A DNA stretch of 64,000 nt from Microvelia longipes. Lineage: Eukaryota > Arthropoda > Insecta > Hemiptera > Veliidae. The stretch is from NCBI GenBank assembly GCA_018340805.1, contig JACMZG010000008.1, positions 12,417,742-12,481,741 on the forward strand, given 5' to 3'. The notes under the pieces were generated by a model. It had not been told where the DNA came from, did not search any database, and worked only from the letters and a program-made list of their open reading frames with translations. Position 1 is the first letter of the stretch; every line of letters begins with the position of its first letter. Below, piece by piece: positions 43,831 to 55,310 of this stretch. The position numbers and the translations under genes were made by a program.

Positions 43831-44228
43831 TCTTTTAACAGTAAATATTGGAGGAAGATTAAATTGCAACATTAATATCATTGTATATATAACATTATGA
43901 TGAAAAGAAAATAATATCATTGTAAGAACCATCTCTTAGGTTTGTGGAACTTAAAGTAAATCCATTTAAATGCCATTGTGAAAATTGTCAAGGTAGGGTT
44001 GGGTCAGGTAGAAGAAAGTAGTTGATGTGATGAACATCTAAAGACAAAGATGGATATATCGCGAAATTGGTTGTCTCTTTCTATTATCCAAAGTTAAACA
44101 TGTTGCTACCTGAGAGCGACACTGTACAGAAGAAAATTTTCTAGAAATGTGAGGGTGGGGTAGAACTAGCCTTACCAAAATCTCCCATATAGGTGGGGCC
44201 TCTGGTTCTAAGTACTCCGTGGTAGTAT

Positions 44229-46635
44229 ATTAGTCCACCCTAATGACAGCCTAAAAATTTTAGGCTTACGCTGGCTTTCGCATCCAGATTGTTTTATATT
44301 TCAAGTTAATATTGTAGCAAAGGCTACTGCTAACACCAAACGAGAAATCTTATCACTGCTTGCTAGAATCTTTGACCCTCTCGGGTTCTTATCACCTGTT
44401 ACAGTTTATATTAAACTTTTATTACACCAACTGTGGTGCGCTAAGGTTTCATGGGATCAAATCCTAGAACCTAATTCAACTATTGTCAAGGGATGGACTA
44501 AATTTTTAGACCAACTTCCTTTATTAGATCAGATTCAAATCCCACGTTATGTAGGTCTTAGTCTAGAGTATCCAGCCGATTTGATAGGGTTTTGTGATGC
44601 CTCTTCTAAGGCTTATGGCTGTGTCATCTATGTTAGAGCGCCTACCTGCGATAATAATAGGGTTTGCTTATTAATATCTCGTACTAAAATAGCTCCTAAA
44701 TCGTCACTCACAATACCTCGCTTAGAGTTATGCGCTGCCTCTTTATTAGCACGCTTATTTGTCTTTGTTATAGACTCTTTCAAAAATATTTTTAACTTTA
44801 ATAATTTATTCGCTTTTTCGGATTCGGCTATAGTGCTGCACTGGATATCGTCTACCCCTAGCCGCTGGACCCCCTTTGTTGCTCATAGGGTTAGGGATAT
44901 TCAGTCCTTACCTTTTAGGTTAGACTGGCGCCATGTTAAAGGGACGGAAAACCCTGCTGATTGTCTTAGTCGAGGGTTATACCCTAAAGATCTACTTCAA
45001 TATCCTTATTGGTTATCAGGACCTTCTTGGTTACGTGAAGACCCTGAACTTTGGCCTAAGTCAAATATTATACTTAATTCTAACGAACTCTGTGAGGAAA
45101 AACCAAATTTAGTTGTTAATGTTGTTTCTAACAAGATGGAGAATTCTTTCATTCGATTTTTGATAGATAAATATTCTTCTTATAGAGTTCTTGTCGGTTC
45201 TTTTAATTATATTTTAAAATGGCGAAATCGAATTCCTCGCTACGCCGATAAAAATTTAAATAATGACTTAGAACCTGAAAATATGTCTCAAGCCGAACTA
45301 TTAATTCTTCAGTTTATACAGAAAGAACATTTTTCTCTGGAATACGACTTAATTAAAGCGAAACAACCATGTTCGTCTAATATAAGAAAACTCAATCCTT
45401 TTATTGATGAAAAATATAACTTAATTCGGGTAGGTGGTAGACTTACTTACTCAAATCTTAGTTATGCTCAAAAATTTCCTATTTTGTTACCGAAGAGAGA
45501 CCATATAAGTAAATCAATAATTACTGATTACCATGTTTCCAACTTTCATACTGGGCCATCCCTTGTTTTGTCTTTAATACGGCAAAAATTTTGGATTTTG
45601 GGTGCCCGAGGTTTGATTCGCTATCAACTACAAGCTTGTAATACTTGCTTTCGGTACCGCCCTGTACCGACTTTTCCCATGATGGGTAACTTACCGTCAC
45701 CAAGAGTGACTCAATTCAAACCTTTCCTGCACACCGGAGTGGATTATGCAGGCCCTTTCTATGTCACTCCTTACAAAAAGAGAGGTATAAGAGCCTTTAA
45801 AGTGTATATTTGTTTATTCGTTTGTTTAAGCGTGAAAGCAATACATATCGAGGTAGCATCGGATTTATCTACAGCTGCATTTTTAAGCGCTTTAAAGCGA
45901 TTTATTTCTCGCCGTGGTCATACTTTATATTCTGATTGCGGTACCAATTTCATTGGGGCTCGCTCATATCTTGATGAAATGTATTCGATTATTAGCAAAC
46001 CTGCCTATATTAATACTGTTAGGAGTGAATTAAATTCTCATAGGATTAATTTTAAAATGAATCCGCCTTCAGCTCCTCATCACGGAGGTATATGGGAGCG
46101 GCAAATACGCTCTGTCAAGACTCATTTATTTAAAGTTACTCACGGACAGACTTTGACACTAGAAGAGTTTAGCACCGTTATTGTTCAAATCGAGGCTCTT
46201 CTAAATAGTCGACCGCTAGGCATTGCAAGTAGTGATCCCAGTGATCCCACACCTTTGACTCCTAGTAGGTTTTTAATGCAGATACCTTTATCTGAACTAC
46301 CTAACTTTGATGTATCTAGTACACCTGATAACCTTCTATCGAGATTTGAAATACTTGATCGTTTGGTAAAACAATTCTGGCGCCGTTGGCACCTAGAATA
46401 TTTACATACGTTGCAAACTCGAGAAAAGTGGAATACCAACTCTAATCCGATTAAAGTTGGTATGATTGTGATTCTTATGCAAGACTCAACACCTCTTTTA
46501 CAATGGCCCTTAGCTGTGGTAGAACAGATTTTTCCTGGTCAGGACGGAGTTGTCAGAGTCGCCACAGTTCGGGTAGGAACGTCGCGTTACTATCGACGTC
46601 CTGTCACTAAATTGTGCCCTTTGCCCACTCAATAG
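44229..46635 (+). CDS. BEL pol, rear part: RNase H and integrase
   Basis: Open without interruption from the insertion junction to the stop at 46633-46635 (about 800 codons, counted from the junction). Seen in order: end of RT connection (D-S-L-K-I-L-G-L-R-W-L), RNase H (G-F-C-D-A-S-S, I-P-R-L-E-L, S-D-S-A-I-V, H-V-K-G-T-E-N-P-A-D), the zinc-binding HHCC (H-V-x3-H then C-N-T-C), and the integrase DDE triad (G-V-D-Y-A-G-P-F, S-D-C-G-T-N-F, G-I-W-E-R-Q). Its spotless frame contrasts with the broken front half of the element. Confidence 0.93.
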
Positions 46636-46826
46636 GTTTTTAAGTTGGCACTTTTTTCCCCCTCCATTTTGAAGTTCTTTCTTTTGTTAAGTTAAATTTT
46701 TCTTTTCTATTTCATTAAACGTTTTCTAGCTCTTATTCTGTGACTCCTGTTTGAGCTATTTTCAAGATTTTTTTCTTTTGATTTTGAGATTTTTTTGATT
46801 TCTTTTGTTTTCATGCCGGGGGAGTA

Positions 46827-47484
46827 TGTTAAAGATGTTAGTTTATTTCTTTTGTTATGTTGAACTTTTGTTCGATGTTTTTATTGATAATTTTACCAGC
46901 CGTATTAAATTTTCATTTTCTTTAGTCAGTTCACGTTATGATGCCTTCGAGGCCGGAACTCTCGCTTTATTTATAATTTTATAGCGATATACACGCAGTT
47001 TCTTTTATAATTTCGCCACCTATTTTTTAAGAAGTTTCATTTATAATTTTGAGCTCCGTGCTTCATCTAAATAAACCGTTTATATAGTTAATATTCAAAG
47101 TCAATTTAAGTTGCCGATATAGCGCTTCAGCCGTTATTTCACCGATCACCATTCACCATCACTCACCAGTTAAATCATAAGTATAATTTTATTTACACAA
47201 GGCCTTACACTATAATAAAATCACACATTTTCTTTACTATAATTATTACACTCATACACATATCTAATTCCGTCATAAAACTGGTTTATCCTAAGCCAAA
47301 ATCAGCTTTAAATTTAGGTGAGTTATTTTATGTATTCGTTTATGCCTTTTTAACCTATTGTATCGCTACATCACGCTGTTACTACGCCATTTTTATTATA
47401 TTTCAGAGATCCAAAAATCGGATCTTAAATACTCCGCCGCATACAGTCCTCGACGCTATTAAATATTTTTTTAGAGTACGCACA
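46827..47484 (+). repeat. BEL element 3' LTR (658 bp)
   Basis: Preceded by a purine-rich tract (GCCGGGGGAGTA) that would prime plus-strand synthesis. Ends GTACGCACA, followed by the duplication TAGTC at 47485-47489; the same five bases precede the 5' LTR at 35545-35549. Confidence 0.93.
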
Positions 47485-47489
47485 TAGTC

Positions 47490-50400
47490 TCTTAAATTCT
47501 GTAAATGAGCCTGGGAAAGGGCCCCAGTCAAAGTTGTACTACATCTTTTACATTTATACATGGAACCCCATTAGAGCTTAATATACAGGTTGACACAGAA
47601 GTCTCCCCCTTCGTCTTAAAATTTGAACCTTTTGATAAAAATTAAAGTTTAAAATTAGGGTACTTTTTTGTGTAAAATGATCTTCTTTTTGATGACGTAG
47701 TTAACTTTTAGGGTGTCGCATGCCACACCAAATTTCGTGAAGAAAAGAGAAAAAGTAAATTGAAATGTTTACTCGTGAAAACGTATTTCTATTGACAAAA
47801 CTTCAATTTCAAATTGAAATGTCCAATTTTACATATGAGCACTTATTCCAGCCAAAATAGCTGTCTTAGACAAAAATAAGAATTTATCCCTAGAGCCCAA
47901 ATAGCTCAATAAAAGTAAACCTTACAATTTACTTTTTTATTTATTCGCAAAATCCGGTGTTGCACGGGAGACTTGTGGTACCTGTATATTGGGGCTATAC
48001 ATTGTAATTATAAGGAATAGTGCAATATCTATATCAGGAAGTTAGTGAAAAGAGCCTACCTTAGTGGCCTACTTGCTAGGTAATTATCACCTCTTTCCTA
48101 TAGTTCTGCTAGTACTAATTAAATTAAAAGAATCCTTTATTTAAATAACATTTTTAAACTAGGAAAGGGGAGGTTTTGAGGGCCCAGAAAACTTGTTTGC
48201 ACAAAAGCCCTCAATGCTTTACAACCAGAAAAGTTTTTACTAACAAATAATTTATTTTATTTTATGCGACATTTTATTGTAAATTGTTACTTTTATACTT
48301 AATAAAAATACGATTGATTTTTAATTTGTTATAAAATGTTTAATGATCACTTGATTTGTTTGCCTATCTATTCACTTTCTGTTCTTATCAATATTTGTCC
48401 GCAAACTGACTACGTGAACCTGACATAAACGCTATGATGTCTCTGCGTTTTCGCCGTGGCCATTTCGCGGCGTCAGTCATTTTCACTAAATGTTTAGTTA
48501 AATTTAAGATAAACTAAAGATACGCGTTTACAAATCAAAAGACGTAAACCTCAAAAGGCCCTGATGGAGCTAATAAAATAATAATAGCTATTATAAGTAT
48601 TATAGACCGATGAGTTTTCTGGATTTCTTATACAATGCTCATTCATATTCCTCATGCTTTACGAAACTATACTTTCTATGTGATCTCATTGTTGCTGATA
48701 ATAACGTGTTTAGTTTATTATTGAATAGTGATGTTTTGCCTAAATTTAGAGAAGACTGGATAGTGTTGAATTCCTTAGCTTAGACAAACATCTTTAAACT
48801 ACGAGATACGTCACTGTGATGCTATGACCTTCTATATACGTCTCCCACAGATGTACCAGCAAGTCAATTTAATCGTAAAACATATACATTTAATTTCAAT
48901 TTTTAATGCTATTATAAGTATGAAATTTATTTTTAGCAATAATCATTTACATGTTTTGGCTAAGTTTAATTTAACTTATCAAAGAAACTCGTAGTAACTA
49001 ATATAATAAATAAAATATTTACTGTCAAGTAACATTTATTTACTCCGATAGGCTTAAAAATACTGTTTCTTTGCGATATCACATAAAATTAATGATTTAA
49101 TATTAATTAAAATGCTGATAAAATAATACAAACAGTAGAAATTCGAATGATAAATATATCACTTTGATAAGCAATCGTTACCTACCGTTTTACAACAAAA
49201 TACTAAAATCATTTAATTAAGTTGTATGTTCTTGTTCATACTTAAATGAATTAAGTTTTTTCTCAATTTTGCTTATTTTGATACGGCTACTAATACCCAA
49301 AACTTCATTTTTATATTTTTGCTTATAACTGTTTAGAACACTTTGGTTTCCAAAGAATCTACAATTATAAAATTATGAACAGCATAATTTTAAGAATATT
49401 TAAAAATTCTTAAAAAACTTTTTAGTTCTACGTAAGTTCAGCTAAGCTTATTGACTTATTTATCGTCGATTTGCTATAACAATTATAATCCGCTGTTATC
49501 AAGCTCACTCGAAACTAAAGTAAATCGTAAAACGTAATGATTACTGCAATTCCTATAATAAAATTGTAAAAATGTCTACTACAAGCCCATAGACTTGTCA
49601 AGGCAACAGATGACACGTAAAGATAAGTATTTACTCAGAACAAATATCTACTTAGTGCTTTTAAGTTCTAAAACAAGACCGCCTCAGCCTTGACTTTATT
49701 AATTAAACACCTACTAAATAATGCTCCTCATATACAGTTTCAGGAACGAGGAACGTGATTGTGATAATAGTTTCTTAGTGCGAATGTAACCTCTATTGAA
49801 TTAGTGTATGCATTGTTTAGTGTGCTATATTGAAACAAGTAGTGCGAATATATTCGAAGTACGAACAACTAAAAACTTTCAAGAGATTTCAAGAAGATAG
49901 AAGGTCTTCTAAATTACGCCAGAAAGTTTGTTTTGAGGTATTAAAAGGTTGAACTTTTTATAACTCCTTTTATTATATTTTCCTTTATTTTGTTTATCGT
50001 AGTTATATAGTAATAGTAAATTATGCTAATAGGCAGCAATATGGAATTTGGCAGAGGAGCTTTATAAATTAGCCCTCGAGCCGAAGGCGAGGGTAGGCTA
50101 TGGAAATTTTCAGCCGAGGCTTAAGCAGAGTCAGGCAAACAGCGAATTGCCTGCAGAGGCAGAGCTAATTCAGGTAATTGGTGGCACGAGTCGGCAATGT
50201 TTCCTTTGCTGATTAGTAGCATATAATATTTTATCTATTGGAAAATAAACATAAGAATATTATTCATTAAAATGTTTAATTTTTATGGACTACAGCAAAA
50301 AATTAAGATTATACGATAAATTATTAAATTAAGATAAGAAATTATAACTTAAACAAATAAACGAATAGAAAATGGATTTTAAATACTTGCTACGATATTT

Positions 50401-51140
50401 TAGAGGCAGTAAATATTTCTTTGGAACTCTCAGGAATTGCATATATTGTATGTATTGTATGTACATGTATTGCACAATGCCAGATAGAGTTTGGTCTTGT
50501 TAATCGTCAATTCTAACAATAGTTAATTCTCTTCACTGTTATTCTGATTCATTATATTTTATAACAAAATTAGTTCACCTGGTTGACATTATTAATAATT
50601 CTTTACAACGTTTTAGATGTGTAATTTTATTTAATGCAAAATAAATCAACAAATAATGAAATAAGCTAAAAAATAAACAATAAAAATCCGATGATTCATA
50701 AGCAGATGGTAAAAAATAAAACAAGCCATAAATATCAGCGTTGTCCATATTTTATTTAAAAATATATTCATTAGGTATTTTATAAAAATATTAAATACTT
50801 AAAATTATATTGTACTTTATGAAGTTAAAATTATATTTTGGTTTACTAAACAAACATAAAACTAAAATTTACTCAATAATCTGTAACATAATAATCTCAA
50901 CTCATTCATTTCTCCTCCTTGGGTGTTTTGACATTTTTCCATTATATTTAAAGGTACCATAACTCTATAGAAAAAAGAGTATAACCCAAAAAATTCACGT
51001 ACTTTTCTAAATATTTTGCAGCTGTAAGTAGATAAAATGAAATGTAAACCAAATAGAGAAACTGCTATTTATTAACTCATATAAAAAAATGAGACTATTT
51101 TAAAGAAAATGTGCATATTTATTCCATAGATTATACACTT
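47490..51140. other. Gene-poor stretch after the BEL element
   Basis: No coding signal. GC-richer bits at 48.40-48.48 kb and 49.74-50.15 kb could be non-coding exons or promoter DNA of the AGPAT gene at 59.9 kb, but nothing proves it. Confidence 0.45.
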
Positions 51141-51149
51141 AACATAACT

Positions 51150-51310
51150 GGTTTGAAGCTCAGCTTATGCTACTTTTTAGCGCATTTGTTTTTGAAAAGT
51201 TGTGGCGTTTCTGCTAAGGTTATTAAATATATTCCGAATAATTAAGTAAAATTGGATTGATAAGCAAGAAAAAGCGCATTTCAAGGAAAATTCACCCGTC
51301 TTGCAAACCT
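51150..51310 (+). repeat. Dispersed repeat R2, diverged copy
   Basis: Retains the AAGCAAGAAAAAGCGCATTT and GGAAAATTCACCCGTCTTGC part of R2. Confidence 0.5.
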
Positions 51311-51764
51311 CCGCGCCAGAATTTTTACTTTGCCGAAATGAAATTTCCCTGTCTGAGTCGACAGACCGACAAAAACGTAATATATATTAAATGAAGAGTT
51401 GTTTAAAATATACACGTTAAGACGATAAAAAATTACCGCCGGAAAATCTCCTATTTGTGTGGGCGACGGAATGTACTGTATTTTAAATTGATTGAAGTTG
51501 ATTTAGATATAATCTATGATTGGGCTTTTTAGTCATTTAGGGGTCTAAATAAGTCAAAGTATTAAAGGTAAGATTTTCCAATAACAAATTATTATTTCCT
51601 ATAGTAGCAGCTTGACCTATTGTTGTGTAAAGCAAAGCCGACTGGGACAAGAAGGCCAAAGGTGACGTACTTCAAAAAAACCTATCAGAAACACCATTAT
51701 ACTGGGTGTTTCTTTTCAAATCTTATTCTTATCAAAAAATGGCAAAAACTCCACTTTTGTCAAG

Positions 51765-51808
51765 AATGACTTTTTATTTAAAAAAAAAAGTCATTCTTGA
51801 TAAAATTT
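51765..51808. repeat. 16-bp hairpin
   Basis: TCAAGAATGACTTTTT and its reverse complement around a short AT loop. Confidence 0.88.
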
Positions 51809-51860
51809 CCAGCTAAGATATATCATATTGTTATTTAAAATTATCATATATATAAATATT

Positions 51861-51862
<2 letters not shown>

Positions 51863-51923
<61 letters not shown>

Positions 51924-51938
51924 TATTATATATATATC
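51863..51938. repeat. TA microsatellite
   Basis: About 75 bp of nearly pure TA. Confidence 0.96.
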
Positions 51939-52009
51939 ATAAGCTCGAACTATCATGTTGTTATTTTTTTATTTTTAACGTTGACTCAAAAACTATAATT
52001 TTAAAAAAC

Positions 52010-52365
52010 TCTGGCGCGGTGGTCCGCATGTCCGGCGAATTTCATTTAGAATGCGTGTTTCTGTGCTAAACAACCCATTTCTTGCTTATGCAAGAACCAT
52101 GCCCATTGCGTGGTTCCGGTTCATGCTTTAGATCCTAAGCAGTTACTCAATTGTCAAGCATATTTTCCAAAGGAAATGCGCATAATTATTCAGTTGGTTT
52201 TACAAAACTATGCCTCTAAAATTAGAATTACGCACTATTATTTGCACTAGTTAAAGCTTAGTTACTTATCTTTAAGCTTAGTCAGTTATCTTTAAAGGTT
52301 TTAGCGCATTTCCTTTGGAAAATACAGACAAAATGAGTTACGAGCAGTGCTTGAAAAGAAGTGCT
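52010..52365 (-). repeat. Dispersed repeat R2 copy
   Basis: Reverse copy, with CCGGCGAATTTCATTTAGAA, CGTGGTTCCGGTTCATGC and GCATTTCCTTTGGAAAATAC. It is immediately followed by an R1 copy. Confidence 0.75.
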
Positions 52366-52529
52366 TTAGAACGAGTGTTGCTAAAAAGAACTAAGAGTAA
52401 ATTAGGCTCAATTTTGATTTTTTTAAAAGAAGTATAAAATTGTTTTATTGTCCCCCTTAGACAAATTTTCTATAAAAAAAATAAATTTTTTTAAATTATC
52501 CCCTTCCTCCCCGAACTTTTAAATTTTTG

Positions 52530-52985
52530 CCGTTTTATTGAAATATCTGTCCTCAGAATATACAATTCGTCATATATATACAGAAAAACCTCTTCGGACT
52601 CTCTTCGCTCGTCCTCAGATAGTAAATACATTCGTAGCATTCTCAGCGGTCACCCATACAGCGCTGAGTGCCAAATTTCAATCCCATTGCATAACTTTTG
52701 CGTTTTTTTATTTTTCGAAATTTTCGCTAAGCCATTATATCGGGTTAATGACGTCATAAAAACATTTTCCGCATTGCACAACTACAGCGGTAGACTGATG
52801 TTTGTACAAAGTTTTGACTCTCAAGCATAAATACACTAGGCGCTAAGATAATAAGACACACACATACATACAGAGAACTTTGTGAAATTCATTCAGAAGG
52901 CATTAAAAACACTTGAAACGGATGATTCCGGTTTCGGATTTTTTTGCAAAGACAATACTTTTCATATATACCCGCGGTATAAATG
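52530..52985 (-). repeat. Dispersed repeat R1 copy
   Basis: Reverse-orientation copy, with ACTCTCTTCGCTCGTCCTCA at one end and GAAACGGATGATTCCGGTTT with TATATACCCGCGGTAT at the other. A related, shorter copy follows at 54.40-54.65 kb. Confidence 0.7.
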
Positions 52986-54054
52986 AGGAAAATTAAAAAT
53001 ACATAAGATAATGTAAGCATACAATGCACGAATAAATTTATGATAAAATGCGTGTAAGCTAAATATCCTTTATTTTAGTTATAAAAAAAACTTTGAGGGC
53101 CTCGAGAGGCCCAGAAGGCTAAAGGGCCCTGATATTTTTATTTTGACATTTCGAGTTAAATTGGCCTATCTGGCCAGGCAGACCGGCCTCATGTTGGTCC
53201 AAGTCCTTGATCTATTGCAGTCACTGCTAACCCCAAATCTTCAGTTTACAACGTTTTCCACTGACCTAACTATGATCATGAAGGGACTCTTGATACACCG
53301 TATACCTAACGTTAATAATAATAGTAAATTATTTATATGAAAAATTAGCATATATTTATAATAAAATATTACATGTTATATGCGCGATTACATTATACAA
53401 CTTTTGTACTATCAGTTGATTATTATACTTTTATGTTTTAACATCAGAAATGTGATATTGGGATAAGGTTTGACAGTCTTACATTTTTCATGTTCTTGTA
53501 TCATACTTAATCTAGTTTCGTCAATTGATGTAAAAATTAAATTACAAATAAATTAAATGTTTTTATACAGAATAAAGCTTCCGCAAACAACTCTAGGCCC
53601 ACTTTTGGTTTAATTTAAACAAAGGTCAATTATTTCTTATTACCTGAAATAGATGGTTTTATCAGTAATATCTTCAATAGCACACTTGACATAATAATTA
53701 TTTAGCGAATTTCCTTGGGAAAATTTGCTAATGGATAGGTGGGTCAGCCGGGTCTCAAACTCAGAAGTGTGGCCAAAATCCGTGTAATAGGTCCCTAGCC
53801 ACAATAATAATAATTATAATGATAATAATAAATAAATAAAAAATAATAATTATTATTATTTATAAATTATGTATAATTTTGTATTTTATAAATTTTATGT
53901 TGTATTTGCATGTAATTATTGTAATTTAATAAATATATAAATAAATAATATACAATAAATGGATAAGTATGTACTTATAGACATATCTTGTAAGCACGGA
54001 TATGTCTTTCAAACGGATTATTATTTATAAATTTAAACTTAAAAAAATAGGGTA

Positions 54055-54395
54055 CACGGTACCTCGGTTACATAAGGGTACATGGTACCTCGGTTACATA
54101 AGGGTACATGGGTACTCGGTTACATAAGGGTACATGGTACCTCGGAAACATAAGGGTACATGGTACCTCGGTTACATAAGGGTACTTGGTACCTCGGTTA
54201 CATAAGGGTACATGGTACCTTGGTTACACAAGGGTACATGGTACCTTGGTTACGTAAGGTACATGGTCGGTACATAAGGTACATAGTACCTCGGTTACAT
54301 AAGGGTACATGGTACCTCGGTTACATAAGGGTACATGGTACCTCGGTTACATAAGGGTACATGGTACGGTTACCTCTGTTACATAAGGGTACATG
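54055..54395. repeat. 26-bp minisatellite (about 13 units)
   Basis: Unit about GGGTACATGGTACCTCGGTT then ACATAA. Most units contain the palindrome GGTACC. Some units are shortened. Non-coding. Confidence 0.92.
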
Positions 54396-54399
54396 GTTT

Positions 54400-54650
54400 T
54401 GCGAGTTAATCACGTCATTAAAATTATTTTCCAAATTATTTTTCATTTATTTTCCGATACAACTACAGCTGTAGAATGGTTTTTGTACAATCACATAAAC
54501 ACACATACAGACTGACATCTTTGTGAAAACCACTCATGAGGTCTTAAAACGCCTGAAACGGATAATTCCAGTGACATCACAGTTTCGGATTTTTTGCAAA
54601 CCCAATACTTTTTGCTATATACTTACGGTATGAATGAGGGAAAGTAAAAA
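54400..54650 (-). repeat. Dispersed repeat R1, partial copy
   Basis: Carries the GAAACGGATAATTCCAGTGA and TGCAAACCCAATACTTTT blocks of R1 in reverse. It abuts the 26-bp minisatellite. Confidence 0.65.
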
Positions 54651-55084
54651 TACACGAATGTGTATGGTGACTTCTTTGGTGAGTCAACAATTGTGTGACA
54701 AAAATGTAAAATTGGAATTTTTGCAAGGAAAAGGCTTCATCTGGTTTTGAGGTATATAGAATAAAACTGAACCGTAGTCAATACAAACAATCTAAATAAT
54801 GAATAAGTCGAAATGACCGCAGTGGTAAATAATCGAAAAATTTAAAATACAGTAGGTAAACAACATTATTATTAGGATGTCGTTTTCAGTGTTTTTGGGT
54901 TATAAATAAAATGATTTAAAATCAATCCGAGTACCAAAAGTATTCAAATCTGGGGAAACGGGTTATAATCTTGGTTTTAATATTGGACATTTTTTATTGT
55001 ATATTTCAAATTTATTAATTTCTTTCAAAGGCGCCATAAAAAACCCCCGCCATAGATTGTTTAAAATTATAGGCAACATTTTTG

Positions 55085-55310
55085 CATTCATATACAAAGC
55101 TCAGTTTATGCTGAGCTTTCAAGATTCAAACATGAATCTTCAACATGTTTGGAAGCATTTTCTTTGAAAAATCTATAAAAATTGACAAACAAGTAAAAAT
55201 GTTATTGTTCCGACTGGAACCAAAAACCATGCAGCAATAACTGAATTAGTGGGCAAGAAAGCGAGCATTCCAAAGGAAATTCGCCTGGCTTGCGGACTCC
55301 ACGCCTGAAT
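55085..55310 (+). repeat. Dispersed repeat R2, diverged copy
   Basis: Retains CCAAAGGAAATTCGCCTGGC and the upstream AAGCATTTTCTTTGAAAAAT block of R2. Confidence 0.55.

Larger units (their letters stand above)
39256..44220 (+). mobile_element. 4,965-bp hAT-like insertion inside the BEL reverse transcriptase
   Basis: Bounded by the exact 8-bp duplication GGTAGTAT (39248-39255 and 44221-44228); deleting the insert with one copy restores the pol reading frame precisely. Ends are imperfect inverted repeats: the left begins CAGAGACTATTAGAGACG, and the right, read on the minus strand, begins ACGGAGTACTTAGAACC; similarity continues through a CCACCTnATGGGA block for some 50 bp. An 8-bp duplication with CAGAG-type ends suggests hAT. 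No transposase was found, so it is non-autonomous. It also carries an R1 copy, a TA tract and an R2 copy, so other repeats have inserted into it or been captured. Confidence 0.75.
35550..47484 (+). mobile_element. BEL/Pao LTR retrotransposon, interrupted by a nested insertion
   Basis: A complete element: 5' LTR, gag with Cys/His knuckles, retropepsin-like protease, reverse transcriptase, RNase H, HHCC-DDE integrase, polypurine tract and 3' LTR, flanked by the 5-bp duplication TAGTC. Order and sequence features (single gag-pol, integrase C-terminal to RNase H, LTR starting TGTTA and ending CA, 5-bp duplication) fit BEL/Pao. Without the 4,965-bp nested insertion the element would be about 7.0 kb. 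LTRs differ visibly only by one missing C near the 3' end, so insertion was recent; yet gag and the front of pol contain several single-base frame breaks. Confidence 0.93.

Noticed and set aside
44229..46635. BEL pol as a domesticated host gene because its frame is intact
   Set aside because: It is in place within an LTR element with near-identical LTRs and target duplications, so it is a young transposon, not a domesticated gene.
54160..54354. 64-codon ORF with repeated W-Y-L-G-Y-I-R-V-H-G-T pattern
   Set aside because: Translation of the 26-bp minisatellite (78 bp is three units).
54055..54395. Regularly spaced repeats as a CRISPR array
   Set aside because: Units abut with no unique spacers, in a eukaryotic genome; it is a minisatellite. 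The same holds for 6.3, 25.8 and 34.3 kb.
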